DNA from: Bacillota bacterium
Lineage (GTDB): Bacteria > Bacillota > Clostridia > Christensenellales > SZUA-584
Reading direction: 5' to 3'
DNA: 64,000 nt
Assembly (NCBI GenBank): GCA_023412005.1
Contig: JAEYOE010000033.1
Location: forward strand, 101,964-165,963
Position 1 is the stretch's first letter, and each line of letters opens with the position of its first letter. The translations under genes and the position numbers were made by a program. Positions 8,250 through 15,309 of the stretch are shown here, one piece after another. The notes below the pieces were generated by a model that searched no databases, was not told the origin of the DNA, and saw nothing but the letters and a program-made list of their open reading frames with translations.

Positions 8250-9713
8250 TCATTTCGTCTTCTGCACGATAAACAGCGTCGGGCACAGCCCTCCCGATTC
8301 GAAGTTCTCTTCTTTAAGAATGCTTAACGCAGGCCGCTTACCTATCTCGTCACGCAGCAGTTTCTTTTCCTGCGTCAGCAAAAACGCGTAGCCTCCGTCA
8401 TTCAGCAGCGTTAACAGCTTGTCCGTGAATGCCGCATACAGCTTCAAATTGGATGTATGCCCCGATACCCTAATGCCAAAAGGCATGTTCGTAATAATCT
8501 CATCATACCGTGCCGCACCATAACTCAAAATGTCGCCGTGTATCAGCGCGATGCGCAGCCCGCTCGCACGCCGGTTCGCTATGGCTGCCTTTAGAGCCTG
8601 CTGCGAAATATCCACACCCACAAGCGAAGCCACAGGTTTCAAAAATGCGCGTTCAATCAGCATGGTACCGCTGCCGCAAAACGGGTCGAGCACATCGGCC
8701 TCCGGCTTTGTGTACGGCTCACAGAGCCGCATGATGCCCGCGGCCGTCACCGGATTGATGCTGGCCGCAATCGATTCCTTACGGTAGTCAAAACGATGGT
8801 CGTCCAGCTTCAAATACAGATGCCCTCTGAGCAAGCGCAGCTCAAACGCATAGGCCGACGGATTATCCGTATACCCATACGCCGCAAGACCCGCGCTCAC
8901 CTTGGCTATCGCTTCCCGTCGCTTTTCCGGCTTCACCGCCCCTGCTTCTACGCGATAAAAATACCCCTTGCAGCCCATGGCATCAAGCTTTTGAGCCGCC
9001 GAGCTGAAATCGCTCTCTTCCCCCACATCGATCAGTGCGTCTTCAAAGCAGCGCAGCTTATTGGTATCTGCCGTCAGCACTTCGAAGGCGTACTTTAACC
9101 GCGCCGGGCGATGCTGTATGGACTTGGCCTGAAGCTCAGCTGCAAGCGCATCTTGCTTGAGTGACGTGATTGTGCACCATTCGGGCAGACGCAGCGACAA
9201 CGGGGCTTGCTGCTGCACAGCCGCCTTTCCCGTCGCTTTCTTCAGCGCGTCGCGCTCAGCCTGCACGTGCTTGTCATCGCCGGGCTCCACCACGTAGCTC
9301 TTCAAATAACGCATTGGGTTTTTCGTGTTGCCCAGCGCCAATATGATTGACGGACGCACGAACCGTGTCTGCTCACTTTTCAGCGCGGCAAAAAGCTTGT
9401 CCGCACATGAATCGGGCGCGACAAGACCGATCAGCTTGCACGCGCTCTTTCTCGCCTTGTCGTCGTCCAGTGAGAGCAGCATGTCCGCATCGCGAACCAC
9501 CAGCTCTTCCAGCGCGTCTTTTCCTAACTTTTTCTTCGCGATATCCGTGAGCGTTCTTAAGGCCGCACGCTGTTCATCGCTATTTATCATGCCGAATATG
9601 CGGCGCGGCGCGTTCGGAAGCGCCAAAATCGCATCCATCGTTTGTTTGGCTTTATCGCCCGCTTCGGTCAGGTAACGCTTGACCAGCGGCAAAAGCGCGT
9701 CATTTTGCGGCAT
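8250..9713 (-). CDS. Putative RNA methyltransferase (Trm14/RlmL-type, UPF0020 fold)
   Basis: A SAM-dependent methyltransferase of about 487 residues. The C-terminal half has motif I DVLDPFCGSGTMLIERA, the SAM-binding acidic loop VGVDIS and the catalytic motif TNMPFGIR, a variant of N-P-P-Y. This pattern is found in THUMP-linked tRNA/rRNA guanine-N2 methylases. The N-terminal 170 residues are helical and HEAT-like, with an unrelated look; the middle (about 190-290) may be a THUMP-like domain. ATG at 9713 is preferred over 9746: a GAGGA lies 9 bases upstream and the overlap with murG is then 14 bases. The RNA target is unknown. Confidence 0.75.
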   Translation of the reverse strand: MPQNDALLPLVKRYLTEAGDKAKQTMDAILALPNAPRRIFGMINSDEQRAALRTLTDIAKKKLGKDALEELVVRDADMLLSLDDDKARKSACKLIGLVAPDSCADKLFAALKSEQTRFVRPSIILALGNTKNPMRYLKSYVVEPGDDKHVQAERDALKKATGKAAVQQQAPLSLRLPEWCTITSLKQDALAAELQAKSIQHRPARLKYAFEVLTADTNKLRCFEDALIDVGEESDFSSAAQKLDAMGCKGYFYRVEAGAVKPEKRREAIAKVSAGLAAYGYTDNPSAYAFELRLLRGHLYLKLDDHRFDYRKESIAASINPVTAAGIMRLCEPYTKPEADVLDPFCGSGTMLIERAFLKPVASLVGVDISQQALKAAIANRRASGLRIALIHGDILSYGAARYDEIITNMPFGIRVSGHTSNLKLYAAFTDKLLTLLNDGGYAFLLTQEKKLLRDEIGKRPALSILKEENFESGGLCPTLFIVQKTK

Positions 9714-10764
9714 CGGCAATAATCCTCGCAACGTTGTCCGCCGCATCGGCGGCGTGTTCCTGTTTCATTCGTTTCTTTAGCTTATCAGCGTTCTTGTAAA
9801 GGTCTGTGATCGCGTTCATGAGCGTTTCTGCGTTCATATCCTCCTGCGGCAGCACGTGCGAAAAGCCCTGTTCCTTAAAGTATTTCGCGTTCAGTTCCTG
9901 ATCGCCCCGGCTCGACGCTTTGCTTAAAGGAATCAGCAGCGCGGGCAGTGCAAGCGCGAGTATCTCAAAAACGGCTGTTGCACCGGCGCGCGACAACATG
10001 ATGTCCGACGCCGCATAGAGATCCGGCAGCTCGCTGTCTACATAGCCAAACTGTTCATACCCAACCGGCAGAAAACCGCTGAGCCTGTTCTCCTTGCCGC
10101 GTATATGGATCACATCGAACGTCTTCGTTAAATCCTTCATGATGCTGTCGAGCACCACGTTAACAGCCTGTGCGCCGAGGCTGCCGCCCATCACCAGCAG
10201 CACCGGCTTTTTTCCGGAAAAGCCGCAAAGCTTCAAGCCCGCTTCCCGGCTGCCGCGCAGCAGCGATTCTCTGATGGGCAGGCCGGTATATACGCCCTTG
10301 CCTTCCGGGATGCTTTTGAGTGCCGACGAAAACGCCACGCAGATTTTATTAGCGCGCGGTATACAAAGCCGGTTCGCCAGCCCCGGCGTATAATCTGATT
10401 CGTGCAGTACCACGGGGATACCGAGCTTGTTCGCCGCAAACACGACGGGCACGCTGACAAAGCCGCCCTTGGAAAACACCACAGACGGCTGCAGCTTTTT
10501 GAGGACGCGTTTGGCCTGTATATATCCCGCGAAAATTTTAGCTGGGTCGGTGAAGTTCTTGAGGCTGAAATAGCGCCGCAGCTTTCCTGCGCTGATTTCG
10601 TGATACGGCAGCTCCGTTTTGGCGATGATTTCGCGCTCCATGCCGTTTTTGGTGCCTATGTATTCAATGTGAAAACCCATGTCTTTCAGTTTTGGAATAA
10701 TCGCCAGATTCGGCGTTACATGGCCGGCTGTGCCGCCGCCCGTCAGTACGACTGTTCTGCTCAT
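9700..10764 (-). CDS. murG: UDP-N-acetylglucosamine-N-acetylmuramyl-(pentapeptide) pyrophosphoryl-undecaprenol GlcNAc transferase
   Basis: Adds GlcNAc to lipid I to make lipid II at the inner face of the membrane, the last cytoplasmic step of peptidoglycan synthesis. The N-terminus VLTGGGTAGHVTPNLA is the donor-loop signature of the family; VLLVMGGSLGA and the acidic/Gln segment near SSRGDQELNA mark the UDP-GlcNAc site. ATG at 10764 (354 residues) is chosen because AGAGG lies 8 bases before it; the longer frame to 10809 has no ribosome site. It stands away from the usual mur/fts cluster and shares a 14-base overlap with the methyltransferase gene. Confidence 0.93.
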   Translation of the reverse strand: MSRTVVLTGGGTAGHVTPNLAIIPKLKDMGFHIEYIGTKNGMEREIIAKTELPYHEISAGKLRRYFSLKNFTDPAKIFAGYIQAKRVLKKLQPSVVFSKGGFVSVPVVFAANKLGIPVVLHESDYTPGLANRLCIPRANKICVAFSSALKSIPEGKGVYTGLPIRESLLRGSREAGLKLCGFSGKKPVLLVMGGSLGAQAVNVVLDSIMKDLTKTFDVIHIRGKENRLSGFLPVGYEQFGYVDSELPDLYAASDIMLSRAGATAVFEILALALPALLIPLSKASSRGDQELNAKYFKEQGFSHVLPQEDMNAETLMNAITDLYKNADKLKKRMKQEHAADAADNVARIIADAAK

Positions 10765-10927
10765 ACAACAATCCTCTCCGTAATCTTTTTGCATTATACC
10801 ATACGGCAAAATGAAATCACACCATCTATTCTATGTTATCATGTTCGAAACGTTATTGGACACATTACGCAAAAGCTTCGTCTGACCGATTAAAACAATT
10901 TGTTGTAATTATTTTGCATAATTTTAA

Positions 10928-11005
10928 TATGCGTATAATTGCGCATATTAATATGTTATGCGCTTTAGCACGCATATTTCTTTAATATGCGTTTAATTGC
11001 GCATA
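10928..11005. promoter_or_regulatory. Three-palindrome operator array TATGCG-N8-CGCATA upstream of satD
   Basis: Three copies of the 20-base palindrome TATGCG-N8-CGCATA lie at 10928-10947, 10957-10976 and 10986-11005, so starts are exactly 29 bases apart. In copy 1 the arms extend to 10 perfect bases (TTAATATGCG / CGCATATTAA). The spacers are TATAATTG, CTTTAGCA and TTTAATTG. A fourth copy with the same 8-base spacer lies after the cassette at 12531. The array sits just before satD, so it is a likely binding site for a dimeric regulator, perhaps the helix-turn-helix part of SatD. This last point is inference. Confidence 0.75.
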
Positions 11006-11013
11006 AATTTTAA

Positions 11014-11042
11014 TTGACATATCAATGCATTAGCTGTAAATT
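11014..11042 (+). promoter_or_regulatory. Possible satD promoter
   Basis: TTGACA (11014-11019), 17 bases, then TAAATT (11037-11042). The start site would fall almost on the ribosome site GAGGTG (11050-11055), leaving nearly no leader, so the match may be fortuitous. A TATAAT also lies in the spacer of the first palindrome. Confidence 0.35.
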
Positions 11043-11061
11043 TATGTTGAGGTGATGATGT

Positions 11062-11730
11062 ATGTATTTTCAATTCGAATACAAACCCTATATCGCTATT
11101 ATAGGAGATATCGTTTCATCTAAAAAAATACCCAACCGAAGTGATGTACAAAACAGTCTTAAAACCGTGTTGTCTGACATCAATCAGGTCTATAATAACG
11201 ATGTTGCATCGACATTCATGGTCACCCTGGGGGATGAATTTCAAGGATTGTTGCTTAAAGGCTCTCATACGATTGATATCATTGATCTGATTAAGCGCCG
11301 TATGTATCCAACGAAAATTCGGTTCGGTATTGGAGTTGGCCAAATAACAACTGATATTGATCCCGGCTCACCTATCGGTGCGGATGGGCCTGCTTATTAT
11401 AGCGCAAGGAAAGCGATTAATGAAATAAAAATAGCCGAAAGGAAATATATGGAATCCAGACCAGATATATTAATTGATATTAGCGAATATCCGAGTATTT
11501 CAGAATTAATCAATACTATATTTGCGCTCAATACCGCTGTTACATCGAGGTGGACCGAAAGACAACGAGAAATAATCACCGCTTATTTGAATTGCGGCGG
11601 AACCCAAAGCGATGCCGCAATTTCCCTAAATATTCATCAATCAAATGTTCAAAAAGCTCTGTCTCATGCCAATTTCTATACATATCAAAGAGCTGTACGA
11701 AACATATCGCGTATTTTATCTGAAATATAA
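11062..11730 (+). CDS. satD: SatD-family protein: cyclase-like fold plus helix-turn-helix
   Basis: A 222-residue soluble protein of the SatD family; function unknown. The N-terminal 150 residues follow the order of class III nucleotide cyclases: IAIIGDIVSSK (Asp16, as in GDIVGFT), VTLGDEFQGLL (Asp58), KIRFGIGVGQI (about 85-95, as in RIGIHTGEV) and GPAYYSARKAI. The C-terminal part (about 165-222) reads RWTERQREIITAYL, then SDAAISLNIHQSNVQKAL, a sigma-70 region-4-like helix-turn-helix. Start ATG 11062 follows GAGGTG. The DUF3307 gene begins 13 bases after its stop. AT-rich codon use differs from the flanking murG, which suggests transfer. Enzymatic activity is inference from the fold likeness. 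Confidence 0.75.
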   Translation: MYFQFEYKPYIAIIGDIVSSKKIPNRSDVQNSLKTVLSDINQVYNNDVASTFMVTLGDEFQGLLLKGSHTIDIIDLIKRRMYPTKIRFGIGVGQITTDIDPGSPIGADGPAYYSARKAINEIKIAERKYMESRPDILIDISEYPSISELINTIFALNTAVTSRWTERQREIITAYLNCGGTQSDAAISLNIHQSNVQKALSHANFYTYQRAVRNISRILSEI

Positions 11731-11743
11731 TAAGGAGCAAGTG

Positions 11744-12475
11744 ATGTTCAAAATATTTTTCGGGTACTTTCTGGCTCTTCATGTATTGGGTGACTTTTAT
11801 TTTCAGAGCAACAGGCTAGCTGAAAACAAAGCTAAGAAATTTCAATACGTTTTGCTCCATAGTGCTATTTATATCGTGATAACTTTCTTTTGTGTGATTC
11901 CTTTTTGGTCGAAACCTATATTCGTTGCAGCATGCATTTTAGCTCTATTGCATTTCGTCATCGACAGTGGTAAATTTCTTTATTCGAAAAGAACCAAGGA
12001 ATATCATGAAGCCGTCGTTTTCTCTGTTGACCAACTCATTCATTTAGCATGCATAACACTCATCGCTTCCTTATTAACTTACCACGGATTCGATTTGCAG
12101 TTATTGTCACCTATAAGCGATTATGTTTCGTATTCGTATGTCAATCCCGCAATAATTTTTCAATGGGTAGGGCTTTTTCTCGTGATAATAAAACCTGCTA
12201 ATATTACAATTAAGCAATTGACAGTGAAATATAGACCGGTAGAGAAAAATATAGATACCAACAAGGCTGGAGGATTTATTGGTGCACTTGAACGGCTCGT
12301 CATTGTCCTTTTGCTTAGTGTTGCCCAATTCGCAGCCATAGGTCTTGTCCTAACTGCTAAATCGGTTGCAAGATATAATAAAATATCAGAAAGCGAGCAT
12401 TTTGCAGAATTCTATCTTCTAGGCACGTTGCTTAGTACTTTGTTTGCAATCATTGCATTCTTTATATACATATAA
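11744..12475 (+). CDS. DUF3307 polytopic membrane protein
   Basis: A 243-residue membrane protein with about five to six hydrophobic segments, matching DUF3307. Conserved-looking polar residues sit in or next to the membrane: His13-x3-Asp17-x3-Gln21, His38, His69-x3-Asp73-x2-Lys76 and Asp95-Gln96-x2-His99. The later motif GFIGALERLVIVLLL is also typical. The His/Asp pattern would suit a metal site, but this is inference. ATG at 11744 is chosen because AAGGAG lies 6 bases before it, directly after the satD stop; the longer frame from 11645 would run inside satD. Genes of this family are commonly found beside satD. Confidence 0.8.
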   Translation: MFKIFFGYFLALHVLGDFYFQSNRLAENKAKKFQYVLLHSAIYIVITFFCVIPFWSKPIFVAACILALLHFVIDSGKFLYSKRTKEYHEAVVFSVDQLIHLACITLIASLLTYHGFDLQLLSPISDYVSYSYVNPAIIFQWVGLFLVIIKPANITIKQLTVKYRPVEKNIDTNKAGGFIGALERLVIVLLLSVAQFAAIGLVLTAKSVARYNKISESEHFAEFYLLGTLLSTLFAIIAFFIYI

Positions 12476-12530
12476 GAATAGCTCTAATGTCACCAAATAA
12501 ATAAGTGTGTTAAAGCGCATTAAAACTAAA

Positions 12531-12550
12531 TATGCGGTATTTCGCGCATA
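12531..12550. promoter_or_regulatory. Fourth TATGCG-N8-CGCATA palindrome, downstream of the satD cassette
   Basis: TATGCG-GTATTTCG-CGCATA, the same arms and the same spacer length as the three upstream sites. It lies 55 bases after the DUF3307 stop and 18 bases from the end of the next, convergent gene. A looser half-site AGCGCATTAA lies at 12515-12524. Confidence 0.7.
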
Positions 12551-12568
12551 CTGAAGCTAGTATCCCCT

Positions 12569-12904
12569 TCAAATCTTGTTCATCTTAATCATCTGCGCAA
12601 GGCCTTCCAGCTTTTTTCGCTGCTCGGCATCCAGCATCGGCGCCACGTTTTGTATAAACCCATCGAGCATGTCGTCGGTAAACGAACCGTCCTTGCGCCC
12701 CTGAGAAATCATGCGTTCAAGGTCGCCCATCAGCTCGCCTTCGCTTTTGTTCTCATACTGCGCTATCGTATCCTCAATATTCCTAACGTTTTCCTCCTCA
12801 ATGCCGCTCGCATCGATGTTGAGCTTTTGTGCCGTTTCCTGAAGCTCTTCCTGGCTGCACCGCATCTTTTCTTTCTTCATCTGCCGCAGGTCCTTCTTCG
12901 GCAT
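12569..12904 (-). CDS. Unknown conserved-looking helical protein, 111 residues
   Basis: Not recognised. A short, charged, wholly helical protein with many Glu, Lys and Met and no Cys-rich or membrane segment. ATG at 12904 is chosen because GGGAGGG sits 6 bases upstream. It is divergent from the Met-rich gene at 13046 with 141 bases between starts. Both proteins contain short helical runs ending in Met-rich or Gln/Glu-rich turns, so the two may be functionally linked, but this is only a guess. Confidence 0.7.
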   Translation of the reverse strand: MPKKDLRQMKKEKMRCSQEELQETAQKLNIDASGIEEENVRNIEDTIAQYENKSEGELMGDLERMISQGRKDGSFTDDMLDGFIQNVAPMLDAEQRKKLEGLAQMIKMNKI

Positions 12905-13045
12905 ACATTTCCCTCCCTTTTTGTGTTCCCGCCGCGAAGCAAACGGACGGTCAATACATATATATTCGCTGCAGCCGCCAAAGTGCACGAACTTAAAGCA
13001 CCGAACATACGATGATTGTAGATCAGTATTGAAGGAGAGATTTCC

Positions 13046-13927
13046 ATGCCAAGGTTCCCTTTCGGCTCACGTCCGGCACCGCGGCGGCCGCAGCGCCAGC
13101 CGATGCGCTCCGCACAAGCACAGTCCCCTCCCGCACGCCAGATGGGCTATGGGGATATATTGAGCCACGCCTCGTTTTCGCCTGAACTCAGTTTCTTACT
13201 CGCCATGACAATGAAGGATGGCTTAAACCGCGACACCACATTTGAAATGCTCAGACGTATCGAGCCGTATGTCAGCGCCGGTGATAAAGAGGCTATCCAC
13301 AACATTTTCAGCGCGCACACAATGGCTGAGGAATACCGCCGCCACCCGTACATGTCGCCCCCTGGCCGCAGCGGTGCCGGTCTCAATTCTTTCTCGCGTC
13401 TGTCGCGCCAGCAGTCTTTGCTTGATGTGCTGTCTCAGTACGCAAGCGCCGATACGAGAACCATGATGCAGGGGCTTTCGCAGTCCGCCCGTATGCAGGA
13501 AAACTTTGAGCGCATGACGCGCAGAATGGAGAAGCTGAGAAATATGAACACATCGTCTCCCGAGCAAATGTTTGAAGCGCTTTCTATGTTTATGCCGCCG
13601 GAGGAACAAGGCAAGTTTCGCAACATGCAAAACATGATGCGCATGATGGGCAACATGGGCAGCTTTAAGCCCGAAGACATGTTCAAATTCATGGGCGGCA
13701 TGGGCGGCAATAGCGGCAGCACAAAAAACGCCGGTCAATCAAGCGGCATGGGCAACATGGGCAACATGGGCAATATGGGTGGTATGGGTAACATGGGTGG
13801 TACGGGTAACATGGGTGGTATGGGTAACATGGGTGGTATGGGCAACATGGGTGGTATGGGCAACATGGGCAGCATGATGAATATGATGAACATGATGGGC
13901 AAAATGATGGGCGGTAATAAAAAGTAG
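13046..13927 (+). CDS. Unknown protein with Met/Gly/Asn tandem repeat tail
   Basis: A 293-residue protein that I do not recognise. Residues 1-32 are basic and Pro/Arg/Gln-rich. Residues 40-190 are helical with many Met and Arg and contain FSPELSFLLAMTMKDGL. From about residue 230 the chain becomes repeats of Gly-Met-Gly-Asn-Met-Gly, ending Met-Met-Asn-Met-Met-Gly-Lys. The start has a strong GGAGAG site at -6. Such low-complexity Met/Gly tails occur in some spore-coat and RNA-binding proteins, but nothing here proves either role. It is divergent from the gene at 12904. Confidence 0.75.
   Translation: MPRFPFGSRPAPRRPQRQPMRSAQAQSPPARQMGYGDILSHASFSPELSFLLAMTMKDGLNRDTTFEMLRRIEPYVSAGDKEAIHNIFSAHTMAEEYRRHPYMSPPGRSGAGLNSFSRLSRQQSLLDVLSQYASADTRTMMQGLSQSARMQENFERMTRRMEKLRNMNTSSPEQMFEALSMFMPPEEQGKFRNMQNMMRMMGNMGSFKPEDMFKFMGGMGGNSGSTKNAGQSSGMGNMGNMGNMGGMGNMGGTGNMGGMGNMGGMGNMGGMGNMGSMMNMMNMMGKMMGGNKK
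13744..13881 (+). repeat. In-frame minisatellite (18-base unit, Gly-Met-Gly-Asn-Met-Gly)
   Basis: The unit GGTATGGGTAACATGGGT recurs with small changes about seven times, after shorter GGCAACATGGGC units. All units keep frame in the host gene. Units differ mainly at synonymous positions (GGC/GGT, AAC/AAT) with one Met-to-Thr change, so the array probably grows and shrinks by slippage. Confidence 0.8.
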
Positions 13928-13998
13928 CAGACGCCTTTTTCGCCTGACTGGTTTGTTGTATAATACTTGGTATATACGTACATAAGAGGTATTATACG

Positions 13999-14895
13999 AT
14001 GACATTATCCAAAGGCCTATCATTGCTGATTGTGCTGTTCGTTTATGCAGCCGCGTTTTTTACGGGGCTGCTTATTTTTGCCCTGCTGCCGTTCAAAGGC
14101 ATATTCGCCTACTTAATTGCGGACGCTGCCGCCACGGTGGTGGTGTGGGCTGTGGGGCTCGTTTTCAAAAACGCGAGCCTTTACGACCCTTACTGGAGTG
14201 TTGCGCCGCTGGTACTATTCGTCTGCTTCCTTATTGAAACGCAAGTTGTAGATGCAGTGGACATGCTCTACATTGCAGTGTTCTCGGTGTGGGGCGTGCG
14301 GCTCACGCTGAACTGGGCTGTCGGCTGGGGCGGCATGGCGCATCAAGACTGGCGCTACACGATGCTGCGCGATAAGAATCCGAAGCTTTGGCTGCTGACG
14401 AACTTTTTCGGTATTAACATGATGCCCACGCTTTTTGTTTTTGTGAATATGCTGCCCGCTTACTTCTGCGCGGTTTCCGAATCGGATAATATCGGCTCTA
14501 TTTCGCTGCTCGGGCTCATCGTCTGTCTCGCTGCGGTGACGCTGCAGATTTTTGCGGACGGGCAGATGGTTAATTTCAGAAAAGAAAATGCGGGCAGCGG
14601 CAAAAGCATTGAAACGGGGCTGTGGAAATACTCCCGCCATCCGAATTATCTCGGCGAGGTATTGCTTTGGTGGGGCGTTTGGCTGATACAACTGGGTGCG
14701 CAGAGCGCGTTGTGGTGGACGGCAATAGCGCCCGCGCTGATGACGCTGCTGTTTGTGATGATCAGCATACCGATGATGGAGAATCGGCTGAGCGATACAA
14801 AGCAGGGCTATGATGATTATCAGAAACGCACGTCGATGCTACTGCTTCTGCCGCCAAGGAAGGTGCAGGCTGAGGAAAGCATATCGGCTGAATAA
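13999..14895 (+). CDS. DUF1295 membrane protein (steroid 5-alpha-reductase/ICMT-like fold)
   Basis: A polytopic membrane protein of 298 residues with about six to seven hydrophobic segments. The C-terminal signature GLWKYSRHPNYLGEVLLWWG is that of the DUF1295 family, related to steroid 5-alpha-reductases and isoprenylcysteine methyltransferases. In that family the His and Asn bind a nicotinamide or SAM cofactor. The physiological substrate in bacteria is not established. AGAGG lies before the ATG. It follows the Met-rich gene by 71 bases on the same strand. Confidence 0.8.
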   Translation: MTLSKGLSLLIVLFVYAAAFFTGLLIFALLPFKGIFAYLIADAAATVVVWAVGLVFKNASLYDPYWSVAPLVLFVCFLIETQVVDAVDMLYIAVFSVWGVRLTLNWAVGWGGMAHQDWRYTMLRDKNPKLWLLTNFFGINMMPTLFVFVNMLPAYFCAVSESDNIGSISLLGLIVCLAAVTLQIFADGQMVNFRKENAGSGKSIETGLWKYSRHPNYLGEVLLWWGVWLIQLGAQSALWWTAIAPALMTLLFVMISIPMMENRLSDTKQGYDDYQKRTSMLLLLPPRKVQAEESISAE

Positions 14896-15253
14896 ATGGA
14901 CGTCCCATAATTGCGGAACGGTCAAGACCGTTCCCTACAATTCGGCGCTTATAACTAACTTTTTTCTCGAACCGAAGGATCGAAATCTTTATATACCACG
15001 AGGAAGTAGGGTCGCTCTGTTCAATAATTTCAAAAACACAGAGAATCGCGGCAAGCGCGGCCAACATGACTCTTTATTTCAATTTTAATGAGCGACGCAT
15101 CCGCATAATTCAACAAATTAAAAAAAGAGATACCTGTACCCCAAAGGGGTATACTGGGATGGTATTTTGATATAAAAAATGTCGTTTTACTCCCCCAGTA
15201 GCCTGTCGGTCCCAGCCCCCTCAAAGAGGGAGCCAATATTCGAGCAAAACGTA
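14896..15253. repeat. Repeat-bearing intergenic stretch
   Basis: No gene is seen. Positions 14903-14945 hold GGAACGGTCAAGACCGTTCC followed by CTACAATTCG, akin to the repeat units at 24575 and 24857. Positions 15128-15160 hold TACCTGTACCCCAAAGGGG, whose reverse complement resembles 24711-24737. The stretch from 15160 to 15235 looks like further repeat material with AGAGGGAGCC. Confidence 0.5.
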
Positions 15254-15286
15254 AAATAAAAACAGGAAGCGCAAAACTCCCTGTTT
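15254..15286 (-). terminator. Terminator of the anti-sigma-like gene
   Basis: On the minus strand AAACAGG (15286-15280) pairs with CCTGTTT (15266-15260), followed by a T-rich run. It lies 24 bases after the stop codon. Confidence 0.65.
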
Positions 15287-15309
15287 CAATATCTGATTGT
15301 TCAATCCGT

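Noticed and set aside
10928..11005. CRISPR-like array
   Set aside because: Three 20-base palindromes with 9-base linkers and variable centres do not fit repeats and spacers, and no cas genes are present; a protein operator array fits better.
13435..14023. Minus-strand frames with Pro-Pro-Met-Leu or His-Thr-Thr-His repeats
   Set aside because: These are readings of the minisatellite of the Met-rich gene on the wrong strand; the plus-strand frame has the ribosome site and a non-repeat N-terminal domain.
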